This document shows positions 21,980 through 31,085 of a stretch of 41,633 bases of DNA, piece after piece. The notes beneath the pieces were generated by a model. It was not told the DNA's origin. It was given only the letters and a program-made list of their open reading frames with translations, and searched no databases. The stretch is taken from IMG/VR virus record IMGVR_UViG_3300036766_000655, positions 1 through 41,633 of that record. The stretch is one strand, 5' to 3'. Source of the DNA: a virus. Within the stretch, counting starts at the first letter, position 1. Every line of letters begins with the position of its first letter. A program made the position numbers and the translations under genes.

Positions 21980-24900
21980 ATGAACCATTTTATCTTATCA
22001 GAAAAAGATTTAAATAGGAATCAATTTTTAGATTCTAATGCTAAGTCCGGATTATATCTTTTAGATTCAACTATTGATATTAGCAACTTAGGAAATTCTT
22101 TAGCTTTTGCTGAAAATATTTCTATGCAGTATCAACATGATATTACTATTCAATGTCAAAATCAATATATTTCTTTAAAGCAATTTTTAAGAAGTTATCT
22201 ATTAAATGAAAAATTATCAAGAACTATTAATGGTCCTACAAATTATCCATTGCTTAGATTTAAAGATTCAGACGGATTAAATATATGGGAAAATTTTGAA
22301 TCACAAGCAAAAAATGGCGGTAAGTTTGAAGTAGCGTCAGTATTAAATATAAATAATGGTATTATTATAAAAATTAATGACTTTAAAGTTATTAATGGCG
22401 GTAGCTTATTAAATAATTATATATATTTAAAGTTTAATAGCATAGTAGGTTCAAATATAAGTTTTAATATTAGATTTTCAAAAACAGGATTAGCGGTAAT
22501 AAATAACTATGATAATTCTTTAATTGGAAGTTTAACGCATGATTTAACGGAAGAACATACTTTTATTATTGCAATTAAATATGATAGTAGTGCTATTCAA
22601 ATGGGTTTTCATTTTTACGGAAAAGATGAAACTGTTTATACTACAGCATTTTATAATGCAAGCATAAATCAAGCTACTGGTGGAACTAATATTTTATCTT
22701 TAAATAATGGTTTAACTTTACGCAATCAATCTTGTAGTTTATCTGGAATAGATTTATTTGAAAATACTGGTTTATCTTTTGTTGCTTCTATTCCTGCTTT
22801 AAATGCAATTAATTTAATTTATAATTCATTTAATTTATATGATACAATATTAGACACCAAACTTGTTTCAAACGCTGGACCTAATTCAGATTGTTTTTAT
22901 ACATTTAAATATAATAATGATAAACTTGGAATTTTATATGGCGGTAATACTAATTCATTTTTTATGATGTATAATAAAACTACAGATACTTTTTATAACA
23001 AAAAAACAGTTGGAAGTATATTTAGTGGTAAAAATTCTAAAACAGCAAATGCAAGATTTTTAGTTGATAATAATATTATTTATTTTTTACAGTCTATTGA
23101 TTCTTATCCAAGTGGTATGTATTCAGATAATGAAGGTTTAACTTGGAAGTCATTACAAGATGGTACTTTAACAAATAATCTAACTTTTGCCTTTAAAAAT
23201 ATATGGTATGGTGGCTCTATAATTTATTCGCAATGTTTTTCTATTGGATATGATAATAATGCTATGATTTATTGTCAAGCAATAGCTAATGAAATTCCCC
23301 ATATAGTTCAAATAGATAAAGATTCTAGCAATAATTTATGGATGTTATCTAACAGATATGCTTTCGGCCGAAATTTTGTAGGTTTGATAAAAACAGATTT
23401 AAATGGTACTTTATTAGGATATTGGGAAAGACATGAGTTTAATCAAAAATTTTTCATATCTATAATTGGTTCTTATATTTATTTATTATCTGGTTATGTT
23501 GGAGTATTAGATATTATTAAACTTGATATTACTAATCCAGATAATATTATATCAAGAAATGGAGTTTTGATTGATTTTAGTGATTATATTGTAGAAAATA
23601 CCATATGCAATGATGGAACATATATTTATGCTGGAAGTTATAATGGGAAAATTTATAAAATTAATACTACAGATTTATCTTTTGCTACTCCATATACTGT
23701 TACATTACCTACTAATAAAGAACTTAGAGCTATGGACCATAATTCTACTGATGGATATTTATATTTTGTTACAAAAACTGCTGGAAAAATTTATAAAGTA
23801 TCATCTACATTTACAGGGGAAACGTCATATAATCTTACAGGATTTTTAGCTGATGGATATTATGCAGGATTAGTAGTATATGAAGCAGGGGGATATATTT
23901 TTGTAAATGAACAATCTGCTACAGTATCAAAAGTTTTTAGATTTACTATTGCTGGTACCACTACAATTTCATCCGCATTATCTACAGCTAATCATAATGG
24001 AAGGGGAAGAATTTTTGTAGATGCTTCATATGTAATATGTTTACTTGAAAATTCTTTTGATAGGTTTACTTATCCCGGTTTATCAAATAGGCAAACTTAT
24101 GTATATCCATCTGGAGTAGAATATTTTAGTTATGGTGGTTCTTATTATAATTCTGCTACTACAAGATTGTATATTGGTTTTCCTAATGGTTATGCGAATA
24201 ACAAAACTCCTGTAGGAGCAACTGCTTATACTACAAATAATTTATCAAGATTTAATATATCAGCATTGCCATTAGCGTTAGAACCACAATATAGAATAAA
24301 TGATAGAGCGTTTGCTTTACAATTAACTTCATTTACTAATCTTAGAAATATTAAAAATAATGATACTATATATGCTTATTATATTAATTATAGTCCATAC
24401 CCAAGTAATTATGATGCGTATGGAAAATATGTAGGATTAATAGATTTAAATATATCATATATGGATATTCCAACTATTGATATGTTAGGAGTTTGTATAT
24501 TTAAAATACCTTCATCTAATAACTTTATTTTAATTTATCATAATTATAATATTGGAACTTCACAATATGATTTATACGGGCAACAAATTAATTTTAATGG
24601 AACTAATTTTACTATTTCTGGTAGTCCTGTTATTTTAATTGCGAATGTAGGAAAACCAGATGATAGATATTTATCTATACATAATTTATATGATAGTGCA
24701 AATAATATTTATTATCTATTTTTTGCTAGTACTAATATTACTGTTCAAAAAAATGTAAATTTATATTGTGCTTATAATACTACTGGAAATTTATTTTCAG
24801 GATGGAATTTAATTTCTGGTCAAATAACAAAATCTTTACCAGGAACTACAAACGATTTATTTACAGCATTATTTTCTTTATCTTTTTTCAATGATGATTT

Positions 24901-26233
24901 AATTAGAATATATCCTTTTTCAAATCCAAATGGATATTCTGAAGTAATACCTTATAATTTTGGATTAATTCAATCTAATATAAAGTATAAAAAGCCTAGT
25001 CTTTATTTTTCTTTTGTTCCATCAATGTCATATACTTTTGCTTCTAAAGATTCTGCTTCATATTTTATTGGAGATGCAAGTTTTGCTTTATTTATGTCTT
25101 ATTCTCCTAAAGTTATTTTAGATAGTAATAGTATTAATAAAGAAGCTACTAGCGTTTTTTCTATTATTACTGATGGAATAAATATAAAGTTTGGCGGTTC
25201 TGTAATGTATGATTTTGATAAATTATATTTAAAATCTGATTTTCAAATTAAAGGTGATGAAGTAGCTTCTATTTCTCCTAGTGAAGTTTGGAAGTCCCAA
25301 AGTGATTTATCTATGGCTAGAATTACTTTTGATGCTACTTTAAATGGAAATTCTAATTTAAAGTTTATATTTAATTCGTTTGGATTAGTTAATACAAATT
25401 TCAGGACCGCTAAAATTATTGCTTGTAATGATGGAGATTTTTCTACTCCTGATTTTTCGCAAACTATTTATTCTAATTATATGTTTCAAGATAGAAATGG
25501 AACATATACTTATTCAGATACTATTGTTTCGATAAGCGATAATTATATAAAATTTACTAATCTAAATTCAAATAAATTAAATCTATTTTCATTAGTAGGA
25601 AAATATATTGAAACTGCTGGTACTGTAAAAAAGGTTTATAAAATTATTAATTGTGATAAGTATGGAATTTATACTAGTGGTAATCCTTCTACAGATGGAG
25701 TTTTAGCAGGGGATACAATTTATTTGTTTACTGATAGATTTTTAGACGTTACAACTAATTTTGATTTAGAATCAAGTATTCAAAAATATAGATATATTGG
25801 AATTGAAATTCCTATTCAGCCTACATATGATGGATATTTTCAGATTGGAAAATTTTTAATAGGATTAGGTTTAAAATTAACTTATGCTAGGTCTGTTCCA
25901 TATTCTGATTCTTTATCTTCTGGAGTTCAAATTAATAAATCTATTGGTATGCAATCATATCCAGTTATTAATCATAAGCCATTATTTGAAACTGAAATAG
26001 CTTGGAATAAATTAAGAAAAGAAGGAAAGTATGAAGTAGAAACATTTTTGCAGCATACTGAATTAAATAAATATAATTTTATTTTTTGTAATAATCCAAT
26101 TTCTTTAACAAAAAATGATTTTTCTTTAAATAGTTTCCAGTTAGTAAGATTATCAAATGATTATGAATTATCGCATGAATTAGGTGATGATTCAATTTTT
26201 GTAATCTCATTAAACTTAGTGGAAGAATTATAA
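21980..26233 (+). CDS. Large distal tail protein with beta-propeller and Asp-box, candidate receptor binder (1417 aa)
   Basis: N-terminal about 70 residues look like a virion-attachment domain; residues about 85-230 resemble a jelly-roll or LamG-like module (NNYIYLKFNSIVGSNISFNI..). From about residue 270 to 750 a beta-propeller is suggested by repeated blades: GKIYKINTTDLSFATPYTV, YLYFVTKTAGKIYKVSSTF, and a true Asp-box (SDNEGLTW near residue 386), as in sialidases and BNR-repeat proteins. The C-terminal third is Ser/Tyr/Asn-rich and closes with a helical hub-like segment. Such a protein would sit at the tail tip and bind, or trim, a host surface glycan. Enzymatic activity cannot be told from sequence. 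Confidence 0.72.
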   Translation: MNHFILSEKDLNRNQFLDSNAKSGLYLLDSTIDISNLGNSLAFAENISMQYQHDITIQCQNQYISLKQFLRSYLLNEKLSRTINGPTNYPLLRFKDSDGLNIWENFESQAKNGGKFEVASVLNINNGIIIKINDFKVINGGSLLNNYIYLKFNSIVGSNISFNIRFSKTGLAVINNYDNSLIGSLTHDLTEEHTFIIAIKYDSSAIQMGFHFYGKDETVYTTAFYNASINQATGGTNILSLNNGLTLRNQSCSLSGIDLFENTGLSFVASIPALNAINLIYNSFNLYDTILDTKLVSNAGPNSDCFYTFKYNNDKLGILYGGNTNSFFMMYNKTTDTFYNKKTVGSIFSGKNSKTANARFLVDNNIIYFLQSIDSYPSGMYSDNEGLTWKSLQDGTLTNNLTFAFKNIWYGGSIIYSQCFSIGYDNNAMIYCQAIANEIPHIVQIDKDSSNNLWMLSNRYAFGRNFVGLIKTDLNGTLLGYWERHEFNQKFFISIIGSYIYLLSGYVGVLDIIKLDITNPDNIISRNGVLIDFSDYIVENTICNDGTYIYAGSYNGKIYKINTTDLSFATPYTVTLPTNKELRAMDHNSTDGYLYFVTKTAGKIYKVSSTFTGETSYNLTGFLADGYYAGLVVYEAGGYIFVNEQSATVSKVFRFTIAGTTTISSALSTANHNGRGRIFVDASYVICLLENSFDRFTYPGLSNRQTYVYPSGVEYFSYGGSYYNSATTRLYIGFPNGYANNKTPVGATAYTTNNLSRFNISALPLALEPQYRINDRAFALQLTSFTNLRNIKNNDTIYAYYINYSPYPSNYDAYGKYVGLIDLNISYMDIPTIDMLGVCIFKIPSSNNFILIYHNYNIGTSQYDLYGQQINFNGTNFTISGSPVILIANVGKPDDRYLSIHNLYDSANNIYYLFFASTNITVQKNVNLYCAYNTTGNLFSGWNLISGQITKSLPGTTNDLFTALFSLSFFNDDLIRIYPFSNPNGYSEVIPYNFGLIQSNIKYKKPSLYFSFVPSMSYTFASKDSASYFIGDASFALFMSYSPKVILDSNSINKEATSVFSIITDGINIKFGGSVMYDFDKLYLKSDFQIKGDEVASISPSEVWKSQSDLSMARITFDATLNGNSNLKFIFNSFGLVNTNFRTAKIIACNDGDFSTPDFSQTIYSNYMFQDRNGTYTYSDTIVSISDNYIKFTNLNSNKLNLFSLVGKYIETAGTVKKVYKIINCDKYGIYTSGNPSTDGVLAGDTIYLFTDRFLDVTTNFDLESSIQKYRYIGIEIPIQPTYDGYFQIGKFLIGLGLKLTYARSVPYSDSLSSGVQINKSIGMQSYPVINHKPLFETEIAWNKLRKEGKYEVETFLQHTELNKYNFIFCNNPISLTKNDFSLNSFQLVRLSNDYELSHELGDDSIFVISLNLVEEL

Positions 26234-26234
26234 A

Positions 26235-27806
26235 ATGATTGCATTAACAGACAAACAATTTAAAACATTTACTAATGAATATAGTGAAAAATTCTTTATT
26301 TTATTTATTACTATTGGTAGTTTAGATAAAAATTATTCGCATGATAACGTATCAATATATGATGCTACTAAAAATAGTTGGTTTAATTTTATTGGCTCAT
26401 TTGTTAATGATGTTAGATTAGATTTAAGTTATAAGTCTATTGATAATTCATATAATGTTCCAAATATAAATATATCAATTATAGATTATAGTGTTGATTT
26501 TATTAGGTTATCAAAAGAATTAGCTATTAATTTTTCTGAATTTAAATTATATTTTACTACAAACGAATTATCTATTGATGAAGCATTACCATTATTCCAA
26601 GGAACTATAGGAATTGATACTATAGACATTATTGGTAATCCTATTAATATGACTTTTTTAAATGTAGATAATAAGTATGATAAAATATTTCCTCCTATTG
26701 TTTTATCTACTTCTTCGGTATGGGCAAATTTATTAAATGATGCAGAAAAATATACTGGAGAATCTGTTCCTATAATTTATGGATTTTTAGATTTTCCCGG
26801 TGTTCCAATTCCTTTATGTTTTGATGATATAACTGGTAGTGTTAAATATACTATTGCTAATCATGCTTTAGGATTAAATACTGCTATATATTATACTAAT
26901 CCTAACTGTAGAATTTTTGCAGATGGAATAGAAGTAACTTCTACTTTTTGGACCGCTAGTTATAATTCAACTTATCAAGTTACTTTTTTAACTGTAACAA
27001 GGTTAAATTATAATACATATTTTAAAGGTAAAAAAATTACTTGTGCTTGCGGTGGATTATTATATAATGTTGCTACTCCTACTTATCCTAGTATCGGGCA
27101 AGTTGTTTTACATATGCTACAAAATTATTCCGGTTTAACTGCTTCTTTAATTGATTCACAAAAAATTGCAGATACTATTATATATCTTTCTAGTTATAAA
27201 GTTGCTAGATTTTTTAATTCTTCATCTACTGTTTTTGAAACTATAAAAGAATTATCTTTAGAATTTCCATTTCTTTTTACAAATAGTGGATTTGCTAAAA
27301 CTGTTACATGCACAGATTATTCAAATATACCATTTACATATGAATTAAGTATTAATAAGGTTTATCTTGAAAGAGTTAAAGGTATTAAAATTAGCAAGGT
27401 TAGTGAATTATTTAATAAGTTTAGCGCAAGATATAAATATGATGCTTTAAATAATAGATGGAAAGGATTTGCATATTATGATTCTACAAATAATTCCGAT
27501 TGTGCTAATTTAAAAACTAAAATTGGTGATGTCGATAAAGAAAAACCAGCATTAGAATTATATTCAGTATCAGATTTAGCTACAGCACAAAATATTTTAT
27601 TAGCACAAATAAAGAAATTTTCTATTCCTAAATTTCAAATTGTTTATAAATGCAAACATAATTCAATAGGATTAGAATTAGGGGATGGATTATATTTAAC
27701 AGATGAAGAAATTAATATTATAAGGAAAAAATTTATAGTTACTGGAAAATTAATAGGTAGAGATTTTATTTATTTAACTGTAGAAAATGCAGAAAACCTA
27801 ATTTAA
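26235..27806 (+). CDS. Baseplate hub-like tail protein (523 aa)
   Basis: Starts one base after the stop of the previous gene. The N-terminal part (GSFVNDVRLDLSYKSIDN, FQGTIGIDTIDIIGNPIN) and the segment FDDITGSVKYTIANHALG are typical of tail-tip hub proteins built of barrel domains. The C-terminal third (LGDGLYLTDEEINI, KKFIVTGKLIGRDFIYLTVE) matches the closing domain of gp27/gpL-like hubs. It would cap the tube and hold the tail-tip receptor protein. One pair of cysteines (CACG) lies at about residue 270. Exact family name uncertain, position and architecture good. Confidence 0.65.
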   Translation: MIALTDKQFKTFTNEYSEKFFILFITIGSLDKNYSHDNVSIYDATKNSWFNFIGSFVNDVRLDLSYKSIDNSYNVPNINISIIDYSVDFIRLSKELAINFSEFKLYFTTNELSIDEALPLFQGTIGIDTIDIIGNPINMTFLNVDNKYDKIFPPIVLSTSSVWANLLNDAEKYTGESVPIIYGFLDFPGVPIPLCFDDITGSVKYTIANHALGLNTAIYYTNPNCRIFADGIEVTSTFWTASYNSTYQVTFLTVTRLNYNTYFKGKKITCACGGLLYNVATPTYPSIGQVVLHMLQNYSGLTASLIDSQKIADTIIYLSSYKVARFFNSSSTVFETIKELSLEFPFLFTNSGFAKTVTCTDYSNIPFTYELSINKVYLERVKGIKISKVSELFNKFSARYKYDALNNRWKGFAYYDSTNNSDCANLKTKIGDVDKEKPALELYSVSDLATAQNILLAQIKKFSIPKFQIVYKCKHNSIGLELGDGLYLTDEEINIIRKKFIVTGKLIGRDFIYLTVENAENLI

Positions 27807-27819
27807 AAAGGGGGAAGCA

Positions 27820-28584
27820 ATGGACCAATTAAGTTTATTGAAAGGTATTAATTTTGAAGATTATGTCAACAAACTTCCTTGGAATAAATCAGGGAGAAAA
27901 TGGGGGAAAAGGCAACTAACAAGCATTAATAAAATTGTGGTCCATCAATCTTTATCGGAAGGTTCTTTAACTGCAATTAATAATTATTTAATTTCTCCCT
28001 GTAATCATGTTTCCCCTGCTAACGGTTGTCCCCATATTGCTTATCATATGGCAATAGGAAAAGATGGAACTATTTTTTTATGTAATAATTTTGATGATAT
28101 TACTTGGCATACAAAAGGACAAAATGAAGTTAGTTTAGGAATTTGTGTTTTAGGAAACTTTATAGGAACAGGATATAATCAAGGTAGTGAACCTACAAAA
28201 GAACAATTAGATAGTTTAGACCATCTGATAAAAAGATTGATAACTAATTTTAATTCTAAAGAAAATCCTTTTAATGGAAAAAATATTTATGGACATTATC
28301 ATTTTGGAAAACCAGCATGTCCCGGTAAAACCATTAGCGGTAAAATTGAAAATTTTAGAAATGGTATTATCACTAATATTAACCGTTTAGATTCTATTAA
28401 AGATATTCAATTAGCTTTAATTTCATTGGGATATAATTTGCCTAAATATGGTCCTGATGGTTTTTATGGTACTGAAACAAAATTAGCTTTATGTAAATTA
28501 CAAACTGAAAATAATATTCCTATTTCTGGATATGCTGATGAATTAACAAAAAATAAATTAGCTATTTTACTTTCAACAAAGTAG
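27820..28584 (+). CDS. Endolysin: N-acetylmuramoyl-L-alanine amidase with peptidoglycan-binding domain (254 aa)
   Basis: Zinc amidase of the Amidase_2/T7-lysozyme type, cutting the bond between muramic acid and L-Ala in peptidoglycan. Likely zinc ligands are His42 (KIVVHQS), His159 (NIYGHYHF) and Cys167 (KPACPG), and His97 (TWHTKGQ) is in the active-site region; His159-Cys167 spacing equals that of T7 lysozyme. The C-terminal 65 residues (IKDIQLALISLGYNLPKYGPDG, TKLALCKLQTENNIPISGYA) form a PG_binding_1 domain. GGGGGAAGC precedes the ATG. There is no signal peptide, so release needs the holin encoded next door. Confidence 0.92.
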   Translation: MDQLSLLKGINFEDYVNKLPWNKSGRKWGKRQLTSINKIVVHQSLSEGSLTAINNYLISPCNHVSPANGCPHIAYHMAIGKDGTIFLCNNFDDITWHTKGQNEVSLGICVLGNFIGTGYNQGSEPTKEQLDSLDHLIKRLITNFNSKENPFNGKNIYGHYHFGKPACPGKTISGKIENFRNGIITNINRLDSIKDIQLALISLGYNLPKYGPDGFYGTETKLALCKLQTENNIPISGYADELTKNKLAILLSTK

Positions 28585-28591
28585 GTACAAA

Positions 28592-28996
28592 ATGGACAAT
28601 TCAATTAATGTTCTTCTTAGCTGGCAAGTTATTGTAACTTCTATTTGTATTTACTCAATTATATTATGTTTAAAAAGAGTTTTTTATATAACTAATAAAG
28701 AAATTTCTGAATCAAAATCTTTTAAATCTGTTCTTGTTTTTTTAAATACTTTCATTGGTATTATCTTTGCTTTTATTCCTAACTTTCTTCCCGGTAATAA
28801 TTTTTCTGAAAGGGCAATAGTAGGAATAGTTTGCGGATTTTTATCTAACTATACTTATATATTTATAAAGAAATTATTTCTTGAAACATCAAAGAAAGGA
28901 GTTAACAAAACAAATGAAGAAATAAAAAATGATGGTCCTATCAACAATGAAGGAAACGAAAAAGAATATGATGATGATAAGGAAGGGGAAGGATGA
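28592..28996 (+). CDS. Holin-like membrane protein (134 aa)
   Basis: Three hydrophobic segments (about residues 8-26 LLSWQVIVTSICIYSIILC, 44-66 VLVFLNTFIGIIFAFIPNFL, 75-96 AIVGIVCGFLSNYTYIFIK) and a very acidic tail (NEGNEKEYDDDKEGEG). It follows the endolysin by 8 bases and its stop overlaps the next ATG. Size, spans and neighbour make a holin likely: it would form lesions in the inner membrane and time lysis. Reverse-strand frames here are shadows. Confidence 0.75.
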   Translation: MDNSINVLLSWQVIVTSICIYSIILCLKRVFYITNKEISESKSFKSVLVFLNTFIGIIFAFIPNFLPGNNFSERAIVGIVCGFLSNYTYIFIKKLFLETSKKGVNKTNEEIKNDGPINNEGNEKEYDDDKEGEG

Positions 28997-29463
28997 AGAT
29001 GGAAGAAATTAAGAAGCATGAAGAATCAATTATTGAATCATGGGAAAGCATTAGGACCATTGTTAAAGATGGGAAGATAGATATTACAGAAATTCCTTCT
29101 TTATTAGTTAGTTGTTTAAGTATGTTTAAATTTGTTTCTAAGTTACTTTTTATCTTTAAAGTTGATCCTAAAGTGAATATTGCTATCAATAGCGTTATGA
29201 CTATTTTAGATACTTTGATTAATAATATTGATGCAAATAAGGAACAGTTAGAAGCTATTTGGTTGCAGATTAATAAGATTTTTGAAGATAAGAAAGTTAG
29301 TGAAGATGAATTAAAAAGTTTATTAATTTTAATTGCTGGCATCTTTGGAATTATTACTAAATTATCTTTACCGTTTATTAAAGAAGAAGATGGAAGCAAG
29401 TTTATGAATGTAATTAATAAGATTAAACAGTATATTGCAATAGTAAAAATTCAAGAATCATAA
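28993..29463 (+). CDS. Hydrophobic late protein with duplicated EF-like segments (156 aa)
   Basis: Unrecognised. Two similar halves can be seen: KDGKIDITEIPSLLVSCLSM and EDKKVSEDELKSLLILIAGI, each an EF-hand-like D-x-K-I/V-x-x-x-E loop followed by a hydrophobic helix (YKFVSKLLFIF..., FGIITKLSLPF). It starts with ATGA overlap to the holin-like gene and ends the late operon just before the bidirectional terminator. Helical hydrophobic layout and place suggest a lysis accessory or a second holin component. The EF-like loops may be chance. Confidence 0.72.
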   Translation: MKMEEIKKHEESIIESWESIRTIVKDGKIDITEIPSLLVSCLSMFKFVSKLLFIFKVDPKVNIAINSVMTILDTLINNIDANKEQLEAIWLQINKIFEDKKVSEDELKSLLILIAGIFGIITKLSLPFIKEEDGSKFMNVINKIKQYIAIVKIQES

Positions 29464-29470
29464 AAGGTAT

Positions 29471-29487
29471 AGGCTGAAATATAGCCT
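29471..29487. repeat. Small hairpin next to the convergent terminator
   Basis: AGGCT (29471-29475) with AGCCT (29482-29486) and a flanking AAAGG/CCTTT. It may add to termination at the convergent junction. Confidence 0.5.
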
Positions 29488-29500
29488 TTGTTCACCTTGC

Positions 29501-29540
29501 AGAAAGGCTAGGGTAAAGTTTGCCCTAGCCTTTCTGTTTT
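29501..29540. terminator. Bidirectional terminator at the convergent junction
   Basis: Perfect 13-bp stem AGAAAGGCTAGGG (29501-29513) with CCCTAGCCTTTCT (29523-29535), loop of 9, followed by GTTTT on the plus strand. It ends the rightward late operon; the minus-strand gene's TAG stop (29527-29525) lies inside the right arm. Confidence 0.93.
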
Positions 29541-29893
29541 ACATCTATACTAATATATTTTTCACCTTTAAAATTTTTCATGTAAGACTGATTAAATTTT
29601 TCTTGTTTCCATTCTTTATTTTCTTTTATTTCCTTAAAATAAATTCTACTAGATTTAAAAGGGATAAATCTTAATTGAATAGAGTAAACTTTAGCCACGA
29701 ACATTAAATTATTATAAATGTAAAAATAAATATTGTCCCCTGGATTTAATTTTTGTAAATTTCTAGGGCAATCATAATAAAGTAAACCAATTATTGGTTC
29801 ATAATATCTATGACAATATTTAAATTTTCCGGTTGCTAATGATTTATTAAATAAATAATAATCTTTCTTTTTAACCGCTATCATAATATCCAT
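29525..29893 (-). CDS. Hypothetical protein, possible ASCH/EVE-like fold (122 aa)
   Basis: A basic, beta-rich protein. The segment PGDNIYFYIYNNLMFVAKVY and the preceding FKYCHRYYEPIIGLLYY resemble a PUA-like domain (ASCH, EVE), a fold that binds modified bases or RNA, but the match is by eye and weak. It is the last gene of the minus-strand replication block. The stop is embedded in the terminator hairpin. The start ATG follows AGGAATGAATAA. If the fold is right, a partner role with the neighbouring DUF1599-like protein is conceivable. Confidence 0.7.
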   Translation of the reverse strand: MDIMIAVKKKDYYLFNKSLATGKFKYCHRYYEPIIGLLYYDCPRNLQKLNPGDNIYFYIYNNLMFVAKVYSIQLRFIPFKSSRIYFKEIKENKEWKQEKFNQSYMKNFKGEKYISIDVKQKG

Positions 29894-30379
29894 TTATTCA
29901 TTCCTATCTTTTAATTCTATTAGGCTTAAAATACAATAAACCGCAATATCAATAAAAGTATCTAATTTTGATTCATCATTTTCATAAATGAAACTTTCCT
30001 TGATACCTTTTATTTCCATGTTAAATAGTCTATCAATCTTATCAGAAATTCTAATTATCATTCCGATAATACCATGTTTTTTATAGCTATCTTTATATGC
30101 CATATTCTTTAAAATGAAAGTAATCATCATCTTCTTTTCCCATTGAATAAATGAATGTAATCTAGTCATTTCAATTCCAGAAATTTTAGAAATTTCTGAA
30201 ATAGGTTTAATATATAATTCTGACGAATCTTCTATTTTATCAGGAAATATAATACTTATTTGTTTCTCTATTTCTTCTTTAACATTTCTTTTTTCTTCTT
30301 CCATTTTCCAAATCCTTTCTATTTGTTCAAGTTCTTTTTTTTCAATATTTTCCGTTATAAAAGTAATAGGTTTTTTCAT
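29894..30379 (-). CDS. DUF1599/MazG-like nucleotide-related protein (161 aa)
   Basis: The C-terminal half fits DUF1599 (nucleotide-modification associated): AYKDSYKKHGIIGMIIRISD, KIDRLFNMEI, then DESKLDTFIDIAVYCILSLI. The pattern YxxSYxKxG...RxxDKxxRL...DxxxDxAxY is that family's signature and is related to all-alpha NTP pyrophosphatases. The N-terminal about 70 residues form charged helices. Such proteins may process or sanitise nucleotides, possibly for modified bases, during phage replication. The ATG overlaps the end of the previous gene (ATATGA), giving coupled translation. Confidence 0.8.
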   Translation of the reverse strand: MKKPITFITENIEKKELEQIERIWKMEEEKRNVKEEIEKQISIIFPDKIEDSSELYIKPISEISKISGIEMTRLHSFIQWEKKMMITFILKNMAYKDSYKKHGIIGMIIRISDKIDRLFNMEIKGIKESFIYENDESKLDTFIDIAVYCILSLIELKDRNE

Positions 30380-30609
30380 ATGCTATTTTCTTCTTCATAA
30401 TTTTCATTATTTTTTTTTAAAAATTCTTCTTCAAGTAGTAATAAATCTCTATAAAGTTTTGCTTCATCATTTTCGCATATTAAATTTTTTTTGCATACAT
30501 AACAATAATTAATTTCTTCAATACATCTTTCATATTCTTTACAATGTATATACATTACTGTATCAGATATAGTTTGAAAATCTTTATAAGTTTTATCTAT
30601 TTTTTTCAT
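30376..30609 (-). CDS. Hypothetical Cys-containing protein (77 aa)
   Basis: Small protein with CKEYERC and a CYVCKKNLIC cluster (five cysteines), possibly zinc-binding, then an acidic helix (DEAKLYRDLLLLEEEFLKK) ending in Asn/Glu-rich sequence. It lies in the minus-strand operon between the nuclease-like and DUF1599-like genes and overlaps both by four bases (ATGA type), as expected of a compact operon. It starts at ATG 30609 right after a CTTTAAAG palindrome. No family identified. Confidence 0.75.
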   Translation of the reverse strand: MKKIDKTYKDFQTISDTVMYIHCKEYERCIEEINYCYVCKKNLICENDEAKLYRDLLLLEEEFLKKNNENYEEENSI

Positions 30610-31085
30610 GGCTTTAAAGTTAAAAAAGACATAAGGTGAAGCAGATTTGAAAGCGGTTCAATATATACTTCTTTAAATGTTCCCCTATAGTAAGTTTCTG
30701 GATTTTCTATAATCGGCCTTAATTCAATACGGTTTATAAAATCAAGGTTTTCATATTCAGTAATTGGGCGGCGAGCAAAATCAATTCTAAATAGCATTAC
30801 TTGTTCCTCCCGTTCAAAAAGAATCAAGCCATACGCTTTACATTTTGCTTTTTCAATTTCAAACATAGTAGGGATTTGTTTTCTTGACTTAGGGAATAAA
30901 GATTGAATAGTGCAAGGATTCTTTCTTGCTACTTTTAATTCAATAGTAATTAGTTTTGCATTTTCCCCTATCATTAAATCTGGTACTCCAATAGCATAAC
31001 GCATACAAGTATTTAATAAATAACAATCTGAATAAAGTTTTTTTATAGCTTCCATTACTCTAGTCTGTAATTCACTTTCCATCAT
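30606..31085 (-). CDS. PD-(D/E)XK nuclease, VRR-NUC-like (159 aa)
   Basis: The motif GVPDLMIGENAKLITIELKV (residues 33-52) is the PD-(D/E)XK signature of VRR-NUC nucleases: Asp36, Glu49 and Lys51 coordinate the metal. An upstream helix with Glu5 completes the usual pattern; the downstream IEKAKCKAYGLILFE with Gln-like positions is also typical. These nucleases act on branched or Holliday-junction-like DNA and often accompany SNF2 helicases in phage replication modules, as here (36740-38743). It overlaps its neighbours on both sides. Its function in the phage is inferred from the family. Confidence 0.85.
   Translation of the reverse strand: MMESELQTRVMEAIKKLYSDCYLLNTCMRYAIGVPDLMIGENAKLITIELKVARKNPCTIQSLFPKSRKQIPTMFEIEKAKCKAYGLILFEREEQVMLFRIDFARRPITEYENLDFINRIELRPIIENPETYYRGTFKEVYIEPLSNLLHLMSFLTLKP

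Noticed and set aside
28941-29399. Minus-strand frame of 152 codons opposite the last lysis-region gene
   Set aside because: It overlaps a well-placed plus-strand gene with operon coupling, lacks a promoter and ribosome site, and opposes the local transcription direction.
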